Below, in pieces: positions 55,135 to 64,000 of a stretch of DNA of 64,000 bases. The position numbers and the translations under genes were made by a program. This DNA comes from Danio rerio (lineage: Eukaryota; Chordata; Actinopteri; Cypriniformes; Danionidae). A model generated the notes under the pieces. It saw only the letters and a list, made by a program, of their open reading frames with translations, did no database searches and was not told the origin of the DNA. The stretch covers positions 53,638,501 through 53,702,500 of the forward strand of contig NC_133182.1 of assembly GCF_049306965.1 (NCBI RefSeq), given 5' to 3'. The first letter of the stretch is position 1, and each line of letters opens with the position of its first letter.

Positions 55135-56479
55135 ATACAGTGTGCATCTTTTTAGTATAGTGTATAGTATATGTATAGAATGTATCGTGTGCATACGTAT
55201 ATAATGTATCATGTATTTGTATGGATTGTATCAAGTGTGTATATATTTAGAATGTATCATATGTGCATATGTATGAACTGTATAGTGTGTAAATGTATGG
55301 AGTGTATCGTGTGTTTATGTATACAGTGTATTATGTTTAAATGTATATAGTGTATCATGTGTGTGTGGTTGTATAGAGTGTATATGTATAAAGTGTATCA
55401 TGTGAGCATATGCATAAAGTATATCGTGTATATATATGGAATGTATCATGTGTGTGTGTATGTATAGAGTGTATATGTATGGAGTGTATCATGTGTGTAT
55501 TTCTTTGGAGTGTATCCTGTATATGTATGGAATGTATCGTGTATGCATGTGTATGGAGTGTATCGTGTGTATATGCAGCATGTGTGCATATGTATATAGT
55601 GTGTATCATGAGTATAAAGTTTATCATGTGTGTATGTATGGAATGTATCATGTATATTTATGGATTGTATTAAGTGTGTATATGTATAGAATGTATCATG
55701 TTTGCATATGTACAGTATAGAGTGTATATGTATGGCATGTGTCATATATGGGTTGCATTGTGTGGTTGTGTGTGTGTGTGTATGTATAGAATGTTTCGTG
55801 TGTATGGAATGTATCGTGTTTTATGAGTATAGAGTGTAATTGTGTGTATATGTATAGAGTGTATATGTATGGATTGTATCATCTGTGTAAATGTTTAGAA
55901 TGTATCGTGTGCACATCTATGGAGTGTATCATGTGAATATATGTATAAAGTGTATTGGGTGTATATGTATAGGATGGATCATGTGTGTATATGTATAGAG
56001 TGTGTAAATGTATGGAGTGTATCATGTGTGTGTATACTGTATGTATAGAGTGTATTGTGTATTTTTTTTTGCCTTGCTAACTTTCGTTGTTCGGATTTAT
56101 CAAGTTCCAGTAGCTCAGTGACTCACCTCTCATGCCAGAAACTCAGGTTCTATGCCAGACCCTGACAGGAATGTATCACCTGTATATGTATAGATTGGAT
56201 CATGTGTATCTTAGACTCCTGACAGGAGTTTATCGATTGTATATGTGTAGAGTCTATCGTGTATGTATGGAATATATTCTGTGTGTAAATGTATACTGTC
56301 TATTTGTATAGAGTGTATCCTGTGAGTATGTGTGCATGTGTATGGAGTATAACATATGTATATGTATGGAATGTACCATGTATGGATTGTATAGAATGTA
56401 TCATGTGTGCATATGTATAGTGTGTATCATATGTATGTATAGAGTTTATATGTATGGAGTGTATCATGTGTATATGATT
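55135..56479. repeat. Minisatellite, second block
   Basis: The same unit family as at 52735, over about 1.3 kb, with a tRNA-like insert near 56098-56172. It is cut on the right by the Ty3/gypsy element. Confidence 0.85.
56098..56172 (+). repeat. tRNA-like module 1 in the minisatellite
   Basis: caagttccagtagctcagtg, then actcacct..atgcc, then caggttctatgccagaccct. It has A-box-like tagctcagtg and B-box-like ggttctatgcc. Copies near 62281 and 62766. Confidence 0.55.
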
Positions 56480-56484
56480 GGTTT

Positions 56485-57084
56485 TGTCATGGTTGTGGAT
56501 CTATCTGCTCTTTATTTGAAGTGTCTGCGTTGTGTGACAGTTCATTATTATGGTATGTGTTTCTAAGTATGTGTGCTTCTCTCTGTTTGTGTGGGAGTCG
56601 AGTGCCTGTCAGTGGGTGTTTGTTTTCATGTCATCAGCTGAGCGATCACATGATCATTGTTACCGGAACTATTGCGTAACTCCACTCAACTGATAATCAG
56701 CGCACTACAGGTGTAGCGCATTTTGTTTGCCTATAAATGTTCAGCGTTCCTGTCTCACCTGGTCAGTTCGTTGTTTGTTCATGGTCTTCTGTGTTCCTGT
56801 CAAGCTCTCCTCGTTGGTTTTGCTGGTGGTGAGTGGGCTGGTTGTTCTCCTTGTGCAGTCATTCGGTGCTTCCTGTTTACATCTAAGTAGATGTTTGATC
56901 CTCTCTGTTGACGTCTGTCATGGACATTTAATCGGCGCTGCCGATCCTTCCTTCTCCTCTTCATAGACTTTATGGATTAACTGCACTCCCAGCCTTTTAC
57001 CTTTTTTCCTGTTTTTGTGAAATCGTCAATAAAGACTGTTTTACTTGCTTTTGGGTTCCACGTCTTTTATGTGTGACCGTGACA
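56485..57084 (+). repeat. Ty3/gypsy 5' LTR
   Basis: 600 bp, TGTCA...TGACA. AATAAA near 57029 (tcaataaagact) and a promoter-like cctataaatg at about 56730. Nearly identical to 61288-61886. Confidence 0.92.
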
Positions 57085-57099
57085 GAACGCACAGACCAA

Positions 57100-58258
57100 C
57101 ATGGACCCAGCAAGTAAGGCATAGATCCAGGAAGTGTTGCTCAGCAGTGTTGCCAGAATGGAGCAGCAGGACCAGCAGATGGAGAAAACCAGCCAGGCCA
57201 TCCATGCACTCGTCCACCAGGTCTCCGAGCTTGCTAATCAAGTCCAGCGACTCAGCTCGGATCTCAGCACCGGTTCCACACTGTCTATTCCTTCCGTCAA
57301 TCCACCTGTCCATCCTGTTTTTAATGAGAGCCCCCGGACCTCCGAACCGCGACTACCTCCACCACAATGTTATGCAGGTGAACCCCATTTATGTAAAGCC
57401 ATTTTAGCCAAATGCTCTCTTTATATATCGCTTCAGCCCTCATCTTTTCCCACCGAGGAGAGCAAGGTGGCATTTTTAATTAATTTACTGTCTGGCAAGG
57501 CAGCATTATGGGGGACCTCGGTTTGGGAGAGGAAACTTCCCTGTTGTGAGACTTTTAAAGCCTTTTCAGAGGAACTCAGGGTGGCCTTTGATCTAGCGGC
57601 ATTGGTAAAGGAGGCTTCCAGAAGGCTCACGGAGCTCCGTCAGGAGAATCATACTGTGGCTGAGTACTCCATTGATTTCTGTACTCTGGCGATCGAGTGC
57701 GGTTGGAACAGCGAGGCACAATGGGACATGTTTCTTCACGGACTAGCGGACCACATCAAGGATGAGATTTACGCCTTGGAGCTTCCCACAACACTGGAGG
57801 ATCTCATCAGTCTGGCTATTAGAGTGAACAGTCGACTGCAGCGCAGAGGGGTTCATAAGGAGCGTCGCTCTCAACGCCTTCCCTCACGGACCTGTTTCGC
57901 GGAGGTAACGCCCGCTGCTACGGATCCTGAGCCAATACAAGTGGGAGGATTTTGCCTCTTATCAGGGGAGAGACGTTGCAGGCTTACAGGGGGGTTATGT
58001 ATGTACTGTGGTGTTGCAGGTCATTTTGCGGCCGTATGTCCAGTCAAGAGCAGTAAGTCATCCACTAATAGAAGTTTATTGGGGGCTGAGATTATGGGTG
58101 AGAAGGACTCCTCCACCAACACATCCTTACCAATTAAGTTGTGTGTTAATTCTAACTTTCATGATTGCCACGCACTCATTGATTCAGGAGCTGAAGGGAA
58201 TTTTATTGACTCTAAACTAGTTAATGAACTTAAGATTCCTTTTACTTCTCTCTCTTAA
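57100..58258 (+). pseudogene. Ty3/gypsy Gag and protease part
   Basis: Gag of the Metaviridae/Sushi-like type: a coiled-coil-like N-terminus, the retrotransposon Gag capsid-like domain around FPTEESKVAFLINLLSGKAA, a CCHC zinc knuckle (CMYCGVAGHFAAVC) and a protease motif ALIDSGAEGNFID. Part of a broken fossil. Confidence 0.85.
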
Positions 58259-58499
58259 CCCATTGCTGTGTATGCACTTAGCAGAGTTTCCCTCCAACCT
58301 GTCACGCACATCACTGCTCCCATTAGACTCATCACTTCTGGTAATCATACTGAAACCATTTCTTTCTCACCAACACTGCTAATTATCCTGTCATTCTGGA
58401 ACATCTGTGGTTGGTGTTACACAAGCCCCACATTAATTGGGGTCACAACGCAGTTTTTTCTTGGAGTGAGAGTTGTCATAAGTTGGTTTATTGTCTGCT

Positions 58500-61230
58500 T
58501 GTTCCACTGTTCCTTGTTCTGTGTTTCAGGAGGATCCGATGGATCTGTCAAATGTGCCCTGTGAGTACCATGACCTGAAGAGAGTGTTCAGTAAGTCCCG
58601 GGCTGCTTCTCTACCTCTCCTCATCGTCCCTATGACTGTGCTATAGATCTATTGCCAGGTACGTCTCCGCCTAAGGGCAAGTTATATTCGCTGTCTGTCC
58701 CAGAGAGGGAGGCCATGGAGAAATATATTTGTGATTCTTTAGCAGCCAAGATCATCCGCCCGTCTTCTTCACTGGCGGGGGCGGGATTTTTTTTTTGTGA
58801 AAAAGAAGGATGGGTCCCTTCGTCCGTGGATAGACTATCGAGGGCTGAACAGCATCACGGTTAAGAATACGTATCCTTTGCCGCTGATGTCTTCGGCCTT
58901 CGAGCGCCTGCAGGGGGTGAACTTTTTCACAAAATTAGATCTCCGCAATGCTTATCATTTAGTTCACATAAGACCCTGGGATGAGTGGAAAACAGCGTTT
59001 AACACCCCTAGAGGGCATTTTGAGTACTGCGTTCTGCCCTTCGGCCTTTCCAACGCTCCAGCTGTTTTCCAGGCACTCATCAATGACGTGTTGAGAGAGA
59101 TATGATAGATCAGTTTATCTATGTCTACCTGGATGACATCCTGATTTTTTCTCACTCTCTCCAGGAACACATTCAACACGTCAGACGATTGTTGCAGAGG
59201 CTGTTAGAGAATGGGCTTTATGTCAAGGCGGAGAAATGCGTTTTTCATGCACAGTCGGTTCAGTTCCTGGGGCATATCGTGTCAGTCGAGGGGATGCGCA
59301 TGGATCCAGAGAAGATTCAGGCTGTGGTAAATTGGCCAACCCCAGATTCTCGGAAGGCCCTGCAAAGATTTCTGGGCTTTGCCAATTTTTACCGGCGTTT
59401 TATTCGCAATTTCAGCCAGCTCTCCGCGCCTCTGACTTCCTTGACCTCCTCCAAGACGCCGTTCAGGTGGTCTAGCGCAGCAGAAGCTGCTTTTTCCAAA
59501 CTGAAAGCCTGTTGTGTTTTAGCCCCAATCATCATTGCCCCTGATCCTTCCCGGCAGTTTGTGGTGGAGGTCGATGCGTTGGAGGTTGGGGTCAGAGCCA
59601 TCCTGTCCCAGCGATCCGCCTCGGATGGCAAGGTCCATCCTTGTGCGTATTTTTCTCATCTATTATCCTCTGCAGAAAGAAATTACGCCATTGGTAATCG
59701 AGAGTTGTTGGCCGTCAAGCTTGCATTGGAGGAGTGGCGTCACTGGTTAGAGGGCTCGGGGGTGCCTTATATCGTCTGGACCGATCATAAGAATCTTGAG
59801 TATATTAAATCCGCTAAAAGATTAAACTCCATGCAGGCTCAGTGCGCATTATTTTTCGGACTGTTTAATTTTACGATCTCTTACAGACCAGGCTCCAAAA
59901 ACATCAAACCTGACGCATTATCACATCTTTTCGACCCGTCGGATCGCACATCATCACCTGATCCTGTGCTTTCCCAGAGGATTGTTGTAGCGAACATTTC
60001 CTGGGAGATCGAGTCGAGGGTTCGCACAGCCCTGGATGGGGTAATACCCCCGATCGGATGCCCACCAAGTCGGTTATTCGTGCCGGAGGAATTACGGTCC
60101 GACGTTGTCCGGTGGGGTCATTCCTACAAGGTAGCTTGTCATCCAGGGATGAGTCGCACATTATTCGTTATCAAACAACGATTCTGGTGGCCAGCTATGG
60201 CTCGTGATGTGCGCGATTTTGTATTGCTTGCTCTGTCTGTGCGGTTTCCAAGTCTTCCAATCGCCCACCTGCTGGGCTCCTTCAACCGCTGTCAGTGCCT
60301 TCGAGACCCTGGTCACACAACTCGCTAGATTTTGTTACGGGTCTTCCATCCTCTAACGGTAATACGGTAGTTTTGACCGTGGTGGACAGATTCTCGAAAG
60401 CTGCTCATTTTATCTCTGCCCAAATTACCATCAGCCAGAGAGACAGCGGTTGCTGTCATTGATCATGTCTTTCACATTCAGGGCCTCCCGACGGATGTGG
60501 TTTCTGACAGGGGGCCTCAGTTTGTCTCTAAATTCTGAAGAGAATTCTGACGTTTATTGGGGGCCACTGTTAGTCTTTCTTCGGGTTTTCATCCCCAGAG
60601 TAACGGCCAGACCGAGAGAGCCAATCAGGATCTTGAGCGCACATTGCGATTTTTGGTCACACAGAATCCTTCCTCTTGGAGTCAGCAACTTTCGTGGGTG
60701 GAGTACGCACATAATTCGTTACCAGTGTCGGCTACGGGGCCTTTCTCCGTTTCAGTGTAGTCTAGGTTACTAGCCACCAGTTTTTCCCAGTCTGGAATCC
60801 GAAGTCGCGGTACCCTCCATTCACGCCTTTGTCCAGAGGTGCCGTCGCACTTGGAACAGGGCCAGACAGAGCCTCCTCCAAGCGGGGATGCGTGCCTAGG
60901 CTAAAGCCGATCGCCACTGGTCTAAGCCTCCCGTTTACGTTGTCGGTCAAAAAGTGTGGCTTTCTTCCAAAAATATTCCTCTCCGCACCGTTTGTAATAA
61001 GTTAGCTCCTAAATTTATTGGCCCTTTTATTGTCACTAAAATCATTAGTCCTGTGGCAATCCGGCTTAAATTACCTCTGGTGTACAGGAGAATTCATCCC
61101 GTGTTCCATGTATCCAAAGTAAAGCCCGTTTATCATATGGCAATTAATCCACACAGACCAGTCCAAACCCCCCACACCCCCCAAGTTTGGTTCAGGGGAC
61201 ATATTGGACCACTCTCTTATCGATGATTAC
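58500..61230 (+). pseudogene. Ty3/gypsy pol part: RT, RNase H, integrase
   Basis: Reverse transcriptase motifs [26 protein letters not shown] and YLDDILIF; RNase H-type [15 protein letters not shown] and [10 protein letters not shown]; integrase zinc region with [18 protein letters not shown] and core-like [13 protein letters not shown]; a C-terminal [14 protein letters not shown]. The order is typical of Ty3/gypsy. It is in several pieces, a fossil. Confidence 0.85.
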
Positions 61231-61287
61231 AATCGCCAGGTAGGCTCGTCTGGGGGCGCCAGGAGGCGTCCCTAGGGGAGAGGGTAA

Positions 61288-61886
61288 TGTCACGTTGTGG
61301 ATCTATCTGCTCTTTATTTGAAGTGTCTGCGTTGTGTGACAGTTCATTATTATGGTATGTGTTTCTAAGTATGTGTGCTTCTCTCTGTTTGTGTGGGAGT
61401 CGAGTGCCTGTCAGTGGGTGTTTGTTTTCATGTCATCAGCTGAGCGGTCACATGATCATTGTTACCGGAACTATTGCGTAACTCCGCTCAACTGATAATC
61501 AGCGCGCTGCAGGTGTAGCGCATTTTGTGTGCCTATAAATGTTCAGCGTTCCTGTCTCACCTGGTCAGTTCGTTGTTTGTTCACGGTCTTCTGTGTTCCT
61601 GTCAAGCTCTCCTCGTTGGTTCTGCTGGTGGTGAATGGGCTGGTTGTTCTCCTTGTGCAGTCATTCGGTGCTTCCTGTTTACATCTAAGTAGATGTTTGA
61701 TCCTCTCTGTTGACGTCTGTCATGGACATTTAATCAGCGCTGCCGATCCATCCTTCTCCTCTTCATAGACTTTATGGATTAACTGCACTCCCAGGCTTTT
61801 ACCTTTTTTCCTGTTTTTGTGAAATCATCAATAAAGACTGTTTTACTTGCTTTTGCGTTCCACGTCTTTTATGTGTGATCGTGACA
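61288..61886 (+). repeat. Ty3/gypsy 3' LTR
   Basis: 599 bp, TGTCAC...TGACA, after a purine-rich aggggagagggtaa tract. Followed by the GGTTT duplication. Confidence 0.92.
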
Positions 61887-61891
61887 GGTTT

Positions 61892-62745
61892 ATATCGTGT
61901 GTGTGTATGCATAGAATGTATCATCTGTGCTCATATATAGTTTGTCATGTGTGTGTATATAGAAAGTATTATGTGTAAATGTATAGGATGTAGTGTGTGC
62001 ATATGTATAGTGTATCATGTGTGTATTTGTATAGTGTGTCGTGTGTTTATGTATAAAGTGTATCATGTGAGTATATGTATAAAGTGTATCAAGAGTATAC
62101 TGTATAAGTAGAGTGAATCATGTGAGAATATGTATAGAGTGTATATGTATGGAGTGTATCATGAGTTTTTATATGTATAGAGTGTATCAAAAGTATATAT
62201 GTAAAGAGTGTATCGAATGGTTTATAAAGTGTATCGTGTGTGTATCTGTACAGAATGTAGCATATTGTTTGTGTAAATTCATCAAGTTCAAATAGCTCAG
62301 TGACTCACCTATCATGCCAGAGACCCAGGTTCTATCCCAGACCATGGCAATAGCCTGTATATGTATGGAATATATCCTGTGTGTATATGTATGGAGTGTA
62401 TCGTGTGCATATGTATGGAGTATATCATGTGAGTATATGTATAGAGTGTATGAAGAGTATACTGTATCATGTGTGCATATGTATAGAGTGTATCATGTAT
62501 ATGTATGGAATATATGCTGTGTGTAAATGTATGAAGTGTATATGTATGGACAGTATCATGTGTGCTTATACATGGACTGTATCGTGTGTATGTATAGAAT
62601 GTATCATGTGTGTATTTGGATGCAGTAAATCTTGAATATATTGTGTCTGCATATGTGTGGAGTGTATCATGTATATGCTTATGTGTATATGCAGAGAGTG
62701 TATAGTTTTTTTTTGTTTTTTTTTTGCCTTGCCTAACTTTGTCTC
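61892..62745. repeat. Minisatellite, third block
   Basis: Resumes right after the gypsy element with the same gtgtatc/tatgta units. Contains tRNA-like module 2. Confidence 0.85.
62281..62346 (+). repeat. tRNA-like module 2
   Basis: caagttcaaatagctcagtg ... caggttctatcccagaccat, same layout as module 1. Confidence 0.55.
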
Positions 62746-62765
62746 CTATTTCGTTGTTAGGATTC

Positions 62766-62843
62766 ATCAAGTTCCAGTAGCTCAATGGTTATGTGACTCA
62801 CCTATCGCGCCAGAGCCCCAAGTTCTATCCCAGACCCTGACAA
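62766..62843 (+). repeat. tRNA-like module 3 (most complete)
   Basis: caagttccagtagctcaatg, then gttatgtgactcacctatcg, then caagttctatcccagaccct. A-box-like tagctcaatgg and B-box-like agttctatccc lie about 35 bases apart, as in tRNA-derived SINE heads. Confidence 0.55.
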
Positions 62844-63030
62844 GACGGTTTTGCGTGTATATGTATGGAATGCATCCTGTATGTATATGTATAGATTGTG
62901 TGTATGTACGTATAAATGGAGTGTATCATGTGTGTGCATTTGTAGAGTGTATCTTGAGTATATATGTCTAGTGTGCATATGTATAGAGTGTATCATCTAT
63001 GCATATGTATAGTGTTTATTGTGTGTGTGT
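62844..63030. repeat. Minisatellite, fourth block
   Basis: Further units of the same family. A small remnant appears again at about 63595-63640. Confidence 0.75.
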
Positions 63031-63594
63031 TTCATACCTGTCAACATTGGGATGTGAAAATAAGGGATATGCTCACCATAATAAGGGATTTCCCCAACCC
63101 CCCCTAAAAAATCCCCAAATTACTAAATAAGTTCAATTGGAGCTGTTTCCTTGTAAATAAACTGTTAAATAGTCAGTAATATGTTTCAAAATTATTATTA
63201 AAAAAAGAAGCATTGGCAAACAGTTCAGCTTATTAAAATTAATAGTTATTATAATGACATACAATCAAGCTATCAAATGTCATTAGTCGTTTCTCCGATG
63301 TATAACATATACATTCTGATTAAAGAGCAAAGAATGAATCTCTTATGTATTAAGATTTTTTTATTACATTAAATAACAGGTGTCACTTTAAAAATGCACA
63401 CATCTAACGTTATAATGAAAGCATTCGACTGCTTTCCTTAAATTTTATGCTTATTTAAGACGAAATTAGTTGTGTTTGGAAAAAAAACCCCACCAAGATC
63501 GAGATCCTTATATGTTATTATAATTAATTATGTGTGTATGTCTGTTTAAACACACACCCAAAAGCCAGACTTTTTTTTCTCTCCGAAAAAGAGT
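63031..63594. repeat. Dispersed-repeat-like DNA inside the minisatellite
   Basis: Starts tacctgtcaacattgggatg and continues with two aataaggga(t) motifs, a sequence type common in Danio DNA repeats. Minisatellite units are on both sides, so it is probably an insertion. Family unresolved. Confidence 0.4.
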
Positions 63595-63640
63595 ATCCTG
63601 TATATGTATAGAGTGTATCATGTCAGTATATGTATAGAGT

Positions 63641-64000
63641 AGGGGTGTAACGATTTATAACGATATGACGTCCGTTTTCTCTTATTAGTTGAGCTGTTTG
63701 CACGTGAGCTACGTTCCACCTGCTGTCGCACATGAGTTCAGATTGCAGCAGCAGTAATGTTAACAGACCAAGATGAGTGGAGTTGAAATAGAGGATGGCC
63801 CATCCTATCAAAATCAGACGTCTGGCAACATTTCGGGTGTACAGTCATTGTTTTAGACTCGTCTGCTTTTTGACACGCATACTGGCTCAAACATAGCCAA
63901 AGCCAACCTCCTAATGGTGTTGAAAGAGTCACATACTGTATTTATAAGGTACAATTCACCCTAAAATATCAGTCTGTCTTCATAAAATGATGTATTGGCG
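63641..64000 (+). mobile_element. Start of a hAT-like element (runs off the window)
   Basis: Begins taggggtgtaacgattta, a usual hAT-type terminus. About 150 bases in, one plus frame reads KSDVWQHFGC, the W..HFG start of a BED-type finger in hAT transposases. Frames are interrupted soon after, and the rest lies beyond the window. Confidence 0.45.

Larger units (their letters stand above)
56485..61886 (+). mobile_element. Ty3/gypsy LTR retrotransposon fossil inserted in the minisatellite
   Basis: 5.4 kb element with two 600-bp direct LTRs, a 5-bp target duplication GGTTT (56480-56484 and 61887-61891), a Gag-protease part and a pol part in the Ty3/gypsy order RT-RNase H-integrase. It looks structurally complete but broken, with a handful of disruptions. 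The LTRs differ at about 15 of 600 positions (counted by eye, about 2.5 percent), which suggests an insertion of the order of a few million years, depending on the neutral rate assumed. A purine-rich tract precedes the 3' LTR. Confidence 0.9.

Noticed and set aside
55355-55745. Several overlapping frames of about 90-100 residues on both strands (YHVCICMEC and IHTHDTL repeats)
   Set aside because: Translations of the GTGTATC minisatellite in different frames; not genes and not a repeat protein.
62312-62785. 157-residue minus frame
   Set aside because: The same minisatellite read antisense.

Overview
The window looks like nuclear DNA of a cyprinid fish, most likely zebrafish (Danio rerio). Vertebrate split genes with GT-AG introns lie among DANA/HE1-type V-SINEs, a 5S-rRNA-derived SINE3, EnSpm/CACTA, hAT, Harbinger-like and Tc1/mariner-like DNA elements, an L2-type LINE, and BEL/Pao and Ty3/gypsy LTR fossils, all typical of that genome. 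All species and family names come from recognising proteins and repeats by eye; no search was run.

Host genes (1-33 kb) all read on the + strand. (1) The last coding exon and 3' UTR of mitochondrial aspartate aminotransferase (got2), 42-about 530. (2) slc38a7, a lysosomal SNAT7-type amino-acid transporter: a non-coding first exon ending at 2541 next to CLEAR/E-box motifs, a 9.6 kb first intron, and 11 coding exons from 12279 to 20253 (465 aa). (3) A cathepsin A-like serine carboxypeptidase, 11 coding exons from 23002 to 30841 (457 aa, Ser-Asp-His triad intact). (4) A small two-exon transcription unit (about 32250-32765) whose intron holds a well-formed H/ACA snoRNA. (5) A weak candidate for the first two exons of another gene at 35.4-35.95 kb. 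got2 and slc38a7 are also neighbours in human (16q21), so that pair is old synteny. slc38a7 and the carboxypeptidase both belong to lysosomal families, and the CLEAR palindromes at the slc38a7 promoter fit control by TFEB-type factors.

slc38a7 intron 1 is mostly a 7.0 kb CACTA/EnSpm-type transposon (3854-10861). It carries a nested terminal-inverted-repeat element with a 33-bp-arm hairpin and a set of minus-strand splice-site pairs that look like a spliced transcript.

From 34.8 kb to the end the window is almost all repeats: MITEs, including a three-level nest at 36988-37897; a decayed hAT transposase element (39.2-41.6 kb, minus); a minus-strand BEL/Pao fossil (44.5-51.2 kb) whose outer edges carry LTR ends in inverted orientation; a pair of about 150 bp inverted repeats around 51.9-54.1 kb; an internally deleted L2-type LINE; and a minisatellite of about 26-bp units spread over 52.7-63.6 kb. 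A recent Ty3/gypsy element (56485-61886, 5-bp target duplication) sits inside that minisatellite. Three tRNA-like modules are also embedded in the array. The window ends in the start of another hAT-like element.
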